A DNA stretch of 64,000 bases from Liriodendron chinense (GCA_003013855.2 ML058453.1:3465861-3529860); one strand, 5' to 3'. Shown: positions 35,476-47,024, numbered from the stretch's first letter. The notes: generated by a model not told the origin, from the sequence alone. A program made the numbers and translations.

Positions 35476-35996
35476 GGGGCGTGGATTTCGTGCGAAAGCC
35501 TTGCGCAGGAAGTTCCTGCACTGGGAACCAAGGTGGGGCCCACAGTGATGTTTTTCAATAAATCCACCTCGTCCATCCGTTTTGGGAGCTCATTTTAGTA
35601 CATGAAAAAAAAAACGAACTGGATCCAAGACTCAAGTGGAGGAAAAGGTGGGTAGGTAAATTAGTAACATTGAAACCTCCTTGGGGTCGACAGTGATGTT
35701 TATATGACATCCATACCGTTCATAACGTCACTACTACTGGGATGAACAGGAAACACAAATATTATTCTGTTTCGAAACACCTGTGGCTCTACAAATATTT
35801 CAACTGTGGACGTTCAATCCTCACATTTTCGGCCCACTTGAGTCTTGGATCGGGTTCATTTTTGTTCTCATGTCCTAAAATGAGCTCCCAAAACAGATGG
35901 ACGGGGTGGATTTATGAAAATAATCACTGTGGGCCCCACCTTGGTTCCCAGCGGAGTAACTTCCTGAGCAAGGCTTTCGCTGGAAATCCAGCGCCT
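35476..35996. mobile_element. Palindromic MITE, GGAAGTTCCTGC module
   Basis: It starts GGCGTGGATTTCGTGCGAAA and ends with the complement of GGCGCTGGATTTCCAGCGAA. The next module is GCAGGAAGTTCCTGC at the left and AGTAACTTCCTG at the right. It is the closest relative of 12966-13472. Confidence 0.75.
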
Positions 35997-36010
35997 GTTA
36001 ACGAGTTTGA

Positions 36011-36362
36011 TACACCCACGAGTTAGCTACGCTAGCTACACCGGGTGTAGTAATGACCCCACCATGATGTATGTATTGTATCCACTCCGTCCATTCATTT
36101 TGAGAGATCATTTTAGAGCATGATACCAAAAATGAGGCAGATCAGAAGCTCAGGTGGCCCCCAAGAATTTTTTAATGGTTGGCGTTTAATTCCCACTATT
36201 TTCTATTCTAGGTCCACTTAAGCTTTGAATCTGCCTGATTTTTAGTATCATGCCATAAAATGATCTCGCTAAATGGATGGACGGCGTGGATACAACAAAT
36301 GCATCATGATGGGTCATTGGTGCACCCGGTGTAGCCAGCGTAGCTTACTCGTGGGTGTAGCA
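36011..36362. mobile_element. Palindromic MITE, ACACCCACGAG ends
   Basis: The left end ACACCCACGAGTTAGCTACG and the right end (complement of ACACCCACGAGTAAGCTACG) are near-perfect and continue through CTACACCGGGTG. The centre is deleted, so it is only 352 bp. Confidence 0.8.
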
Positions 36363-36408
36363 ACATTTTTCTGGGCACGTCTTGGATGAGATCCCGAATT
36401 TTACGGGC

Positions 36409-36931
36409 GTGGATTAGGTACTTCCACCGCCTGTCCCGAGCTCAAGATAGGCTAGGGCTCTGAGGGCCACCGTGATGTATGGATTTTATCCAAACCGTCC
36501 ATTCGGTTTTCCACGTCATTTCAGGTCATGAGCTCAGAAATGGGGCAGATATAAGCTCAATTGGACCATGAAATAGGGATTAAATTCTGACCGTTGAAAA
36601 CTTCTTGGGTGACACATGAAGTTTTTGATCAAGCTGATATTTGTATTGCATATTCATCCAGGTTTCTATGATCTTTTGAACAGATTGGATGGCAAATAAA
36701 CATCACGGTGGGCCTAGGAAGGTTGCAACGGTAACAATCAATAGCACCTCTGCTTACCACGGTGTGGCCCACTTAAAACTTAGATCTGCCTCATTTTTAG
36801 TACTATGTCCTGAAATTATATGAAACACTGAATGGACGGTGTGGATAAAATCAATACATCACGGTGGCCCTCAAACGCCTAGCCTGTCTGGAGCTCAGGA
36901 CAGGCGGGGGAAGTACCTAATCCGCGCCCGA
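36409..36931. mobile_element. Palindromic MITE, CTGTCC-GAGCTC module
   Basis: The left is GGGCGTGGATTAGGTACTTC and the right is the complement of GGGCGCGGATTAGGTACTTC. Inside, CCGCCTGTCCCGAGCTC is mirrored by GAGCTCAGGACAGGCGG. The common arms follow (AAACCGTCCATTCGG). Confidence 0.8.
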
Positions 36932-36944
36932 TCTTTTCAACGAT

Positions 36945-37540
36945 CTGGGTGGGATTCTCCTCTCGCTGCCCACCTCTATGTATTAATCTTATTCACGTCA
37001 TCAAGTTCTGTGGGTCCCACCATGAGGTACTTGTTATATTCAAACCGTCCGTCCATGTTCTGATAGCATTCTAAGGCTGGACCCAAAAAATCAGACAGAT
37101 CCAAGGATTCAGTGGACCACACTGTAGAAATCAGTGGGAGATTGAACGTATACCATTGAAACCTTTTTGGAGGTCTCAGAAGCTTTGGATCAGTCTGATA
37201 TATTTTTACCCTTCATCCAGGTCCGTGTGACCTTATGAACAGTTTGGATGACAAATAAACATCATGGTGGACCCTGGGTATGTTTTAACGGTGATAATCA
37301 TTGTCCCCACAATAAATTTATTGGTGTGGTCCACTTGAGTTTTGAATATGACTCATTTTAGGTATCATGCACTAAAATGATCTCGCTAAATGGATGGACG
37401 GTTTGGATGTACTAAATACGTCATTGTATGGTCCACAGAGCCTTAATCTTCACAATCGGTTCGTACAAACACGGTGCTCGTTGACTTTCCCCTCCGTGAC
37501 GTCCCTTCACCAGCTGTAACATGGTGTAGGGTGCACCAGC
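36945..37540. mobile_element. Palindromic MITE
   Basis: The left arm has TGTGGGTCCCACCATGAG and AACCGTCCGTCCATG. The right arm has ATGGATGGACGGTTTGGATG and GTATGGTCCACAGAGC. The outer modules (GCTGCCCACCTC at the left, GGTTCGTACAAAC at the right) do not pair well. Confidence 0.6.
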
Positions 37541-37544
37541 CAAT

Positions 37545-38070
37545 CCGTCCGGTAACAACACCGTGGTGTTCCACCTACCGGCCCACGTGGATAGTATTAT
37601 GTATATCCACGCCGTCCATCCGCTTCTCCGGTCCATTTTAGAACGTCTTTCAAAAAATTATGCAAATCCAAATCTCAAGTGGACCATACCACTGGAAACA
37701 GTGCTGATTTAGTGCCCACCATTAAAAATTCCAAAGAGCCCTATTGTAATGTTTCTGTAATGTTTATTTGCAATCCAAGCTCTTGATAATGTCAGGAAGA
37801 TCTGGATGAATAGAAATTTTGAAGACAAGCTTGATCTAAAACTTTTGTGGCCCGCGAAATGCTTTTAATGATTATTCATCATTCTTTCTATTGGTATGGT
37901 CCACCTGAGATCTGGAACTTCTTATAATTTTGGATTTCGTCTTAAAATTAGACATAACAACATATGAACGACATGGATATATAAAAGATACATCAATATA
38001 GGCCCCACACGGTAGAGGTAACACCCACTAAGGTGTTATCCGGGTAACATCTAATTCTCTCCCGCCCCAA
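37545..38070. mobile_element. Palindromic MITE, GTGTTACC module
   Basis: It runs from GGTAACAACACCGTGGTGTT and GCCGTCCATCCGCTTC to CACACGGTAGAGGTAACACC and GGTGTTATCCGGG. It is a relative of 9295-9787. Confidence 0.65.
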
Positions 38071-38084
38071 GAAGGGCTGGCGCG

Positions 38085-38626
38085 ACTGAGAATGGATTTG
38101 GTGAGACCCCGGGCTCACCTAAGACGGTGCGGCCCTTACCGTGGGGCCCAGGTTGATGTATGTATTATGTATCCACTCCGTCCATCCGTTTTTCCAGATT
38201 ATCTTAGGGTATTATCCCAAATATGAAGCAGAAAAAATTACCAGTTGAACCATACCATAAGAAACAGTGGTGATTGACCATCCTACCATTTAAAACTTAT
38301 TAGGACTCACCTTCATGTTTCTGTACTTTTTATTTACCATCCCATCTGTTGATAAGGTCACATGATCCTGGATGAAGGTAAAAGACAAATATCAGCTTCA
38401 TCGAAAACTTCTGTGCCCCATTAATGGTCAATCGCCACTGTTTCCTACGTTATGGTCCACCTGATGATTGGATCTGCTTTATTTTTTGTGTAATTCTCTA
38501 AAACTATCTGAAAAAATGGATGGACGGTGTGGATACATAATAAATACATCAAGGTGGGCCCCACGGTAACCGACGGTAAGGGCCGCACAATCTTGAGTGA
38601 GGCCGGGGTCTCACCTAATCCGCTCT
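38085..38626. mobile_element. Palindromic MITE, GGTGAGACCCCGG module
   Basis: GGATTTGGTGAGACCCCGGG at the left is mirrored by CCGGGGTCTCACCTAATCCG at the right, allowing one base change. GCGGCCCTTACCGTGGGGCC at the left pairs with GGTAAGGGCCGC at the right. Confidence 0.75.
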
Positions 38627-38629
38627 CGG

Positions 38630-39165
38630 CATGACTTGGGTGAGACTGCCGACCCAGGGATGTGGGTGGGACCCTAAACTTAGGGCCCACGTGGATGTAT
38701 TCTTTATAGATCCATGCCGTCCATCTGTTTCTTTGTATTGTTTTAGGATGAAATACCAAAAATTAAACAGATAGAAATTTTAGGTGGACCACAACCCAAG
38801 AAATAGTTATAATTCAACTGTGACCATTAAAAACTTCATAGAGTCCACCGTAATGTTTATTGACCATCCAATCTGTTGATAAGGGCACGTAGACAGGGAT
38901 GAAAGGAAAAAATAAATATCAGGTTGATAGAAAACTTTTGTGGCTCACAAAAGGTTTTTAATGGTCATTAACCAGTGTTTCTTAGGTTGTAGTCCACTAA
39001 AAATTTTAATCTTCTTCATTTTTGGTAACATATTACAAAATAATCTTTAAAAGCATATTAACGGCATTGATCTACAAGGAATACATCGAGGTGGGCCCTA
39101 GGTTCAGGGTCCCACCCACTTCACTGGTACGGCCGTCTCACCCAAGTCTCGCCCAAGCGGGCTGG
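38630..39165. mobile_element. Palindromic MITE, GACTTGGGTGAGAC ends
   Basis: GACTTGGGTGAGACTGCCG is mirrored by ACGGCCGTCTCACCCAAGTC. The module GTGGGTGGGACCCTAAACTT is mirrored by GGTTCAGGGTCCCACCCAC. Confidence 0.75.
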
Positions 39166-39184
39166 GTAGTGAGTAACTCCGCAC

Positions 39185-39658
39185 GCTAACCGTGCAGAGT
39201 AAACTTTGAGGGGCCCACCGTCATTTACTTATTTTATCCACTCCGTCCATCCATCTTAAAAGATAATTTTAAGTAAGTAACCAAAAATTTAAGCATATAA
39301 AGTTCTAAAGTGGACCACACCATAGGAAAAGTGTGAAGTGAATGTCTACCATTGAAAAATTCTTGGGAGCAAACAGAAGTTTTTGATCAAGCTGATATTT
39401 GTTTTTTCTCTTCATCCATGTCCATGTGATCTTATGAACAGGTTGGATGACAAATAAACATCACTGTGGGGCATGGAAAGGTTTCAACGGTGGAAATCAT
39501 TTTTCCCACTGTTTCCTGTGGCATGGTACACTTGAGATTTGGATATGCTTAAATTTTGGGCTCAACCCCTAAAATGATCTGTAAAAACATATGGACGGAA
39601 TAGATGAAGCACATACATTCCAGATGGGCCCAACAGAGTTTACTCTGTACAATAAGAG
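39185..39658. mobile_element. Palindromic MITE, GCAGAGTAAACTTTG module
   Basis: GTGCAGAGTAAACTTTGAGG at the left is mirrored by CAACAGAGTTTACTCTGTAC at the right. The common arms lie between. Confidence 0.75.
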
Positions 39659-39664
39659 AGTTGA

Positions 39665-40232
39665 GTTAGGTGTTACCTATTCTCCGGAAAAAAAAAGGGT
39701 ACCGAATTATGTGTTACCCGGGAACGGCTTAGTGGGTGTTACCCCTACCGTATGGCCCACGTGGATGATATTTTGTATATCCACTCCGTCCATCGGTTTA
39801 TACAGATCATTTTAGGATAAGGTACCAAAAATTATCCAGATCCAAATCTCAAGTGGACCATACCACTGGAAACAGTGTGATTGAGTGCTCCACCATTAAA
39901 AATTCCAAAGAGCCCGTGATAAGGTTTTGGTAATGTTTATTTGCAATCCAAGCTCTTGATAATGTCAATAAGGTCTTGATGAAGGGAAAATATAAATATG
40001 AGATTGATCGAAATCTTTTATGGCCCACAAAACGTTTTTAATGGTTATTAATCACTGTTTATAGTGGTATGGTCCACCTGAGATTTGGATCTTCTTAAGA
40101 TTTTTTTAGATCATATCCTAAAATGATATGAGAAACAGATAGACAGCATAGATATATAAAAAATGCATCACAATGGGCCCCACACGGTAGGGGTAACACC
40201 CACTAAGGTGTTACCAGGGTGACATGTAACCC
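39665..40232. mobile_element. Palindromic MITE, GTGTTACC module
   Basis: A doubled left end (TTAGGTGTTACC at about 39668 and TTATGTGTTACCC at about 39707) is followed by GTGGGTGTTACCCCTACCGT. The right side reads GGTAGGGGTAACACCCAC then GGTGTTACCAGGGTGACA. It is closely related to 54401-54919. Confidence 0.7.
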
Positions 40233-40245
40233 ATTCCAAACGAGA

Positions 40246-40380
40246 CCCCTCTCTCTCTCTCTCTCTCTCTCGTCTCTCTGTCTCTCTCTCTCTATTAGGG
40301 ACGCTCTCTCTGTCTCTCTTTGTCTCACGCACGCCCCCCCCCCCCCCCCCCCCTCCGCCCCACTCTCTCTCTCAGTCACT
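40246..40380. repeat. CT-rich microsatellite and poly-C run
   Basis: CT repeats occur at 40250-40275 and around 40280-40320. A run of about 20 C bases at 40333-40352 is followed by more CT. An AACCCTAACCC telomere-like or telobox word is at about 40515. Confidence 0.9.
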
Positions 40381-40561
40381 CACGGACAGACCCCCTCTCT
40401 CCCTCGCCCCACCCTCTCTTTCCCTCCTTCTCGATCCCGTTCTTTGTTCCAGCGTGTGGGTGTACGACAACTGCTCCCACTCTCTCTCTCCTTTACTTCC
40501 TCCACCAGGTAAAAAACCCTAACCCTAACCTTGCTTACTTTTCTTTTTTGGATTTTTATTG

Positions 40562-40640
40562 TTGAATGCCAAATTAGGGATTTGTATTGTCGAATCCCAA
40601 ATTAGGGATTTGTATTGTCCAATCCCTAATTAGGGATTTG
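40562..40640. repeat. 28-bp tandem repeat, three units
   Basis: AAATTAGGGATTTGTATTGT recurs at a 28-base step, with a third, changed unit. It lies between the CT-rich leader-like region and the next MITE. Confidence 0.8.
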
Positions 40641-40649
40641 TGAGTGTAC

Positions 40650-41215
40650 GGACGCGGATTGGGTACTATCCACACCGTCCATCCATTTTTCCACATCATT
40701 TTAGGGCACAAGCCTAAAAATGAGGCAGTCCCAAGGCTCAAGTGGACTACACGGTGGGGATTAAATACCTACTGTTGAAAAAAAATTTGATTGAACAGAA
40801 GTTTTGGATTGAGCTTATATTTGTGTTTTCCCTTCATCCATGTATATGTGAAGTTATGAACAACTGGGAAGAGCTCCGTCCATCATTCTTCACCTGTTTG
40901 TGCTCTCTACCGTACACGTAGCAAGTCGATTTATCAATCACTACCTTCCTTCTAGTGGGCCCCACTTTGGATGTATAACTGCACCCGTAGATTTGATGTT
41001 CAGAAATCTAACATCTAAGCTCGGGCCGAATAGATGGACGGCACCGATTGATACATATCCATGCCACGTGTACTCTAAGGTGATGTTCGACCTGAGATTT
41101 GGATCTGCCTCATTTTTTGGGCTCATGGCCTAAAATGACCTGGAAAAACGAATGGACGGCGTGGACAAAACACATACATCAATGTGGGCCCCACCGAGTT
41201 GATTCACGTTAAGTA
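40650..41215. mobile_element. Palindromic MITE with a replaced centre
   Basis: The left arm begins GGACGCGGATTGGGTACTAT and is missing the GGGCCCACC part. The right arm ends GAATGGACGGCGTGGACAAA. The centre (40865-41090) is unlike other copies and includes TAGTGGGCCCCACTTTGGAT, so it may hold another small insertion. Confidence 0.55.
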
Positions 41216-41428
41216 AGACAATGTGTAGTACGCGGACTACAAAAAAAATACAGTTGGCAAGCACTCGCAGCATTGGTACTCCGAAAGATGTATGTACTTC
41301 ATACATGCAATTAGAAATTACTAGTGTGTAGTAGAGTAGGTTAATTAGTTGCGATCGATTTAAATTCACATTTGTCAATTATGCACGTCATCTCTAATTT
41401 TCTCTATGAATATGTTTCTTGCGTTTAG

Positions 41429-41724
41429 ATGGCTTCGACAACCCCATGTAAGAATTGGATGAGGGCAGAAAAGTTTACCCCTGAATACGTGGAAGGTGTT
41501 GCAATGTTCCTAGAGTTTGCGAAACAGAATTCAAATGGTGTTGACTGGCACTGTTGTCCTTGTGTGAAATGTCATAATATAGGTTTGAGGCCAGGATGAA
41601 TGAAGGTTCTTCTATCCCTTTATCAACAAATGATTCAAATCAAGAAGATGAAAATATACAAGAAGGATCATACATAGAAATTGAACCAAGTACCTCGCTT
41701 CATCGGAAGCGGAGAGGAAACTGA
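41429..41724 (+). pseudogene. CACTA TNPD N-terminal fragment joined to other coding sequence
   Basis: An ATG at 41429 opens MASTTPCKNWMRAEKFTPEY, followed by EGVAMFLEFAK and CCPCVKCHN. This has the pattern of the transposase-associated N-terminal domain (Pfam Transpos_assoc) that begins the large TNPD-type protein of plant CACTA elements. The frame stops at TGA 41597-41599, right after GLRPG. An overlapping frame from ATG 41596 reads MNEGSSIPLSTNDSNQEDEN and ends LHRKRRGN at TGA 41722-41724. That is probably the acidic N-terminus of the second gene. The catalytic part of TNPD is absent, so a deletion appears to have joined the start of one gene to the next. Confidence 0.6.
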
Positions 41725-41833
41725 TAAGATTTATATTAGGTTGGATCTTATTAAAATATTTTTGTGTATCTTTTATTCTCTTTAAAATATATAGCAATAT
41801 ATGAAATGACTAATATTTTGAAAAAAAATGTAG

Positions 41834-43413
41834 CTCCAATGTCGCATGTAGGAGCGCGTTCGGGTTTTGCCTCAGGAAGCAACACAAAGAAGCAAGTTGA
41901 AATCAATCATCGTGGGCAGATTGTTGGAGAAAAGTTGGCTACTTTCTCCACATTTATAGGGAGTGTGACCAGGACACACTGTCCACTTACATACAATGAT
42001 TGGCACATGGTTCCTAATGCAATTAAGGATAATATTTGGTCTACCATTTTGGTAAGCATTGAAATATCTGCATTTTGCTTTTTAACTTTTACAATCTAAT
42101 ATCAATTGACTGATTGCTACATAATGAAATATATAGGACTCATATGACATTGACAACAAGTACAAAGATGAAACCTTTAAGAAAGTTACTAAGGCATGGA
42201 GGGACTGGAAGTACAAATTGCGCAAGATATATGATAAGTATGATCAGGATGCGATTAGAAAAAGAAATTGTCCTAAAGGCGTGAAGCAAGAAGAATGGGA
42301 CAGGTTTGTTGATTTGGAATCCATGGAACAGGCGAAGACTCGTCGTGAAAAGGGAAAGGCTTCCAGACATGAGCTGAAGTTCCCTCATACGACTGGTAGA
42401 CGGGGATCTGCTAGGACGGAAGAGTTAATGGTAATTTACAAAATTTTATTTTCATACAAAAAGTTAAGAATATTTAATCATGTTAACATGATTTTCCATT
42501 GCAAATTACAGCAAAAGGAAAATCCAGAAATTACCATCACAAGGACAGACTTATTTATGGCCACCCATAGTAGATCCGATGGGTCTTTCCCCACGCAAGA
42601 GCTAAGCGTCACAGCTGAAAGAATAAATGCCATAATTGCAAGTGACTCGACTAGTAAACAAAAAGATTTAAACCATGATCCTGTTGCACAGGTTTTTCAT
42701 TCATCATCCTCAATTTTATATACATAGTTTTACTTTATCTTTCTATTACTAATATACATGCATCATAATTCATGATGGATTATTGTATAGGTTTGTGGTC
42801 GTGACAGAAGGGGACGTGTCCGGGGTTTGGGTCATATTTCAAAAACCATTATTATTACATCCACCCCCTACGTGGAAGAGAGTCGAGCCAATAAAAAAGC
42901 AATTGAAGAAGTTAAAGAATCAATGAATTCATTGAAAAATCATTTTGATGAAAAGATTGCTGAACTTACGCAGCATATTCTTGGTCAAGTTCAGCCTGCG
43001 CATTGCTCCCATAGTACGGCTGCATCGCAGGTATTGCATTTGACGTGACAAAGTGGCATAATATTTTCATTTCTTAAAGATATATATCATTATTATGCAC
43101 TTCACGAAAGTAATAAAATTATTTCTTGTAGGCCCATCTTCGATCCGGGGAGGTCTCAAGTCGTCAACAAAACTCGGTCCCAACTCCAATGATGCAAAAT
43201 ATTTGTTACTTGACAGACATCCGTGGTCGAGTTGTTGCACGTGGACGAAAGATTACAGATAGGGTGGGTGTCGCTGAGCAACATTGCAAGGTCATATTAG
43301 ATGCTATTGATGATCCCACTGCAGATGTGTTTAATGATGTTAGCGACAAGAAACTTGGAGATTGCAACTTGGGTGATGTTCTTGTTTGGGCTAACATGTT
43401 GATGAAGAAATGA
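41834..43413 (+). CDS. CACTA TNPA-like protein (Transposase_24 type), five exons
   Basis: The second protein of plant CACTA elements binds the sub-terminal repeats and helps excision. Exons by splice sites: 41834-42051 (donor GTAAGC), 42137-42430 (acceptor ATATAG, donor GTAATT), 42512-42691, 42791-43030, 43132-43413 (stop). The four internal joins keep one frame. Key segments are GEKLATFSTFIGSVTRTHCP with NDWHMVPNAIKDNIW, then WRDWKYKLRKIYDKY, RPKG-like NCPKGVKQEEWDRFV, a coiled-coil-like RANKKAIEEVKESMNSLKNH, and a C-terminal VVARGRKITDRVG with LGDVLVWANMLMKK. This layout matches the plant transposase Ptta/En/Spm family. The frame is intact across about 400 codons, but the true start and any exon joining it to 41596-41724 are unsettled. 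Confidence 0.75.
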
Positions 43414-45955
43414 AGTTTTAAGGGCTTTGGTTAAACACTTTTTGTTGACAGCATAGACGTTTGTAATTTGCAGGAATTATGGGTTATTTGACTTTATTTT
43501 GGATGGTTTGACTAAACGGTTATTTTGGTTTCTTTAGTTGTTTTGTTTATCTAATGTAGACATATTTCTTGTGTGATTTGTTATGAGTTTCTATCTGTTT
43601 ATGCATAAAATGACATGATTTGAAGATTAAAAGAACTACGTAGTGGCTTGATCCCAAATCCCTTTTGGGTACGTAGGCAGCTGTTCGTAGTAGACCGTAT
43701 CGGTTCAGCCACAAATTTTTTTTTTCCCTTCTTGCAGTGTGGATCTTCATTCAAAAGTGTTTTCGAAAGATTTACAAGACATAACGACTATGGGAAATGT
43801 ATAATATTCTCAATGAGGTTAGTCATTTTTCTTTTCGATCTCCTCTTCAACTTAAATCTTCTATACTCCTCTATAGTTATGAACATTTCCAATTTTTACA
43901 CATAGCATTCTGTACTTTTGTAAATTCATTTAGTAGGTGAAATTAGCAACTTTCTACCACTGGATTTCATGCACCCTAAAGGAATTGCTTGTGAGTCGTT
44001 GCTGAATTTGTAGTGTTCCATCTGAATGTACATCTGCTAGTTTTCTATTGGTTGCCAATCCATGGGCCATTTGCTAAGTTTGAACATTTTGCATGGGATT
44101 GCTTTCTATTGGCTAACAAAAGCATTGCAAGTGTTTGATGGTGCTTTTCGTTTCCTTAACATTATCTGATATATGATTTTGTTGCTGGTTTCCACTTTAA
44201 TCTAGATGCCCATGATTTAATCATGTCCATCTGATAAATGCAGGATATCAACTGAACTCGCTGGTTTGTTGTATTTGCTTGTCTAGACTCAGTCAAGACT
44301 TTTATAGACTTCATGTAAGAATCCCATGTAAGAATACTTGTTTTGCCTGGATGGATATTTCAGCATGAATTTTTGGAGTGCTGAAAAAGAATTCATGCAT
44401 GGAATTTTTTTCCTTTACTATCAATGAAGTGGTGTAATAGTCGCTTTGTTGGAGGATAAAATTAAGTCCTTACAAAACAAGTTGGACAATGGTCCAAATC
44501 AAGCCAGAAAAATCAGTGATACTCTACACGATAATTGATCATAGTGATACTCTGCTTTCTTCGTTTTTATCTGTTTGTTACCATTGCCAAATGACTTTTT
44601 TCTTTCCTATTTCCTTTTCAGTATAATTGTTATTTAGTTCCACCCCACTTGAGCTTCATCACTCATGAACCTTATTATTATATTATAATGTGCATTCAAT
44701 TTTTATCATAATCTGAAGAATTTTTTGGTTTAATGTTTAACACTGAAGTTGCTAGAGAAGCATGTCAAAAAAGGAAAAGAAAAGAAAAAGAACAAAAAAG
44801 CTTATGAACTAGCATAGATTTTGTTATGTCAATTCCTTTAAGATCAATGACCTACCCAATATCTTTTCTTAATATTCAATGATATGTTGGTTACTAGATT
44901 TTGCTATGAAGAATTGAAGATAACCAATGTGGATTGAATTTTTTCATTGAATATCTCTACTTTCTTGACCTCCAACATCTTCAGCATAAAAAAAGGCAAG
45001 ATCGGGTCCATGTTTATCAGGCACCCCTGTTTTGCGAAATATGATGCCCATCAAACTGACGGTTTTGTGACAAAAAAGTGATTTGTCAAGATCAACCCTC
45101 ATATTAAGATCCCCCATCAGTTAGCTCTTGCAAAATTGGTATTTAACAACAGCCAAAAAATGGTACAACACTGATAAACATTTTCCCTTTTGTTGCATAA
45201 ACACAATGTATCAAAAGGTACCCGGAACTGTATCTTGTAAGCTAATTTCTTCTTTTGGTTCTCTATTGTTAAAGTATTTATCAAATGAGAAGGAAACCTT
45301 CGAAACAATAAATATTTATGCATTTCTCAACACGATCTTCTTTCTTTCTTTCTTTCTTTCTTTTTTTTTTTTTTTTGTGCCGAGTCCCGTGTAATTTTGA
45401 TGGTATTCTCCACAAGAATTGATTGGCCATATGAGCTGTCTTATTAAGATTTGATGGAAGGGAGACCTTTTGATCACCACAAAGACTAGCAAATTTCAGA
45501 ATATTTACTAGTCGATTCCCTGCATTTCCATTTTTTGTTGTCCTTCATTATGAATGTTGATTATCATAGGCAAGGTATGCCCAATTACAGGTGTTGCTGA
45601 ACACCCACAAATCATGCTTAGTGTTCACGGCACCTTTTTTTTATGCACATGTTATTTTATATTTATTTCCTAAACAGAAAGAAGCATTCAATTTTGAATT
45701 GTAGAATTCTTTTTCTACTTTCCAGTCTTGGTTGTTTTTGCCACTTGTTTTTCGTCAAATGTTAATTTGGAATCATGCGTCATCTAGTATCTGGCGAAAG
45801 ACCATCATATTCAATAGAATCTTAATGATAATAAGAAATCTGGATTGTTAGTTGTTGGTGTCTTAAAAAGATTATGATGTATATATTTATCTTTTTTTCC
45901 TTTATTATCTGTTCAGTTTTTTTTTCTTTCAGTATAAGAAAAGGAAAAAAGTTAC
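43414..45955. other. CACTA interior, unassigned, gene-fragment-like
   Basis: T-rich, intron-like DNA. A candidate exon lies at 43738-43819: after TTTTTCCCTTCTTGCAG the frame reads CGSSFKSVFERFTRHNDYGK and reaches GAG/GTTAGT. Another short frame near 44428-44538 reads LLEDKIKSLQNKLDN. Neither is recognised. A TTTC run is at 45343-45376. CTACGTAG and GGGTACGTAGGCAGC near 43635-43682 form a short conserved-looking motif. Confidence 0.35.
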
Positions 45956-45957
45956 AG

Positions 45958-46311
45958 TTGGGGTCGTTTGGATGCCTGTAATGGTTCAAGTAGTAAAGGA
46001 TTTATAGGTGTAAATCATTTATAGCTTATATTGTTTAGCAGTTAGCTGTAAATGATTTACAGTTAAATGATTATCTTTGTTTGGATAGCCTATAAATTGT
46101 GTAAGTCCTGTAAATGAAGAGCCAATCTTTCCATTTATAGCTGTTAGGCTGTAAATAGAGAGCCTGTAAATCAAATGGGGCTGAAAGCTGTAAATAATAT
46201 ACAACCTATAAATGATTTATAGGCATTTTCAGCATCCAAACAGATTGCAAACCATTTACTTGTAAATTATTTACAGTTAGCTCTATTTACAAGCATCCAA
46301 ACCACCCTTTC
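45958..46311. mobile_element. MITE with GGTCGTTTGGATGCCTGTAA ends
   Basis: GGGGTCGTTTGGATGCCTGT at the left and the complement of GGGTGGTTTGGATGCTTGTA at the right form terminal inverted repeats. The interior is rich in TGTAAAT/ATTTACAG in both orientations, so the whole 354 bp can fold. It belongs to a different superfamily from the CCGTCCATCC-arm type; class not decided. Confidence 0.75.
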
Positions 46312-46860
46312 CTATAGGACAACAGATTTGTACTTGTTACATTTTGAAAGAGATGTTTGCCTGCTCTTGTACCTCAATTTGTACTTGTTACAGTTTGAAA
46401 GAGATATTTCCTTCTTCTGTTGATAGTCGCTCTTGGCCTAGAACCTTTGTTTCTTTGTTTAAGTCTGTTGTGTTTGGCATATGTATGAACCAAAGAAGAC
46501 ATGTTGGTGATTAATTTTGATGGATAAATTCTTTCTTCTATTGATTCTTGCAATGGGTTGCAATTCTAGTTGCAGACATTTTAGATGATGTGGACTTCTG
46601 ATTCTTGGACAGCTTGTATGTTCATAGAGGACCATTGTTTTATGCATACATAGATAGGTAGTGTATAATAGATGCGTGGTTGCCTTGGTGATAGAGACAC
46701 ATCAGTAGATGCAAAGGGTTTAATGTTTGAACCTTCCAACTACACATTGCTACAAGTGAGGGTTGGGCTGGGCCACTCTGGTTTGGCCTACCTGATGAAT
46801 GGACCACTGTCTTGATTGTCACCTAGGTTATCCTTTTATAATGTAGTGCACCTTTTGCAC

Positions 46861-47022
46861 AGCTTGGATGTTATATACACAATTGTCTTATATTTTACTT
46901 TTCAAACCTTAGGCTATCAGTGACTCTTGTTTAGGTGCCATAGCTTGGATGTTATATAGACAATTGTCTTAAATTTTATTTTTCAAACCTCAGGCTATCA
47001 GTGACTCTTGTTTAGGTGCCAT
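46861..47022. repeat. 81-bp tandem duplication
   Basis: AGCTTGGATGTTATATA begins at 46861 and again at 46942. The two units differ at only a few bases. Confidence 0.95.
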
Positions 47023-47024
47023 CT

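Noticed and set aside
35317..35598. Overlapping frames on both strands of about 80-93 codons
   Set aside because: They span the junction of two palindromic MITEs and translate MITE arms.
40505..40530. Interstitial telomere repeat
   Set aside because: Only two or so AACCCT units; more like a telobox near a promoter than a telomere tract.
40219..40565. Open frames rich in Ser, Leu and Pro
   Set aside because: They translate CT and C runs; low complexity, no homology signal.
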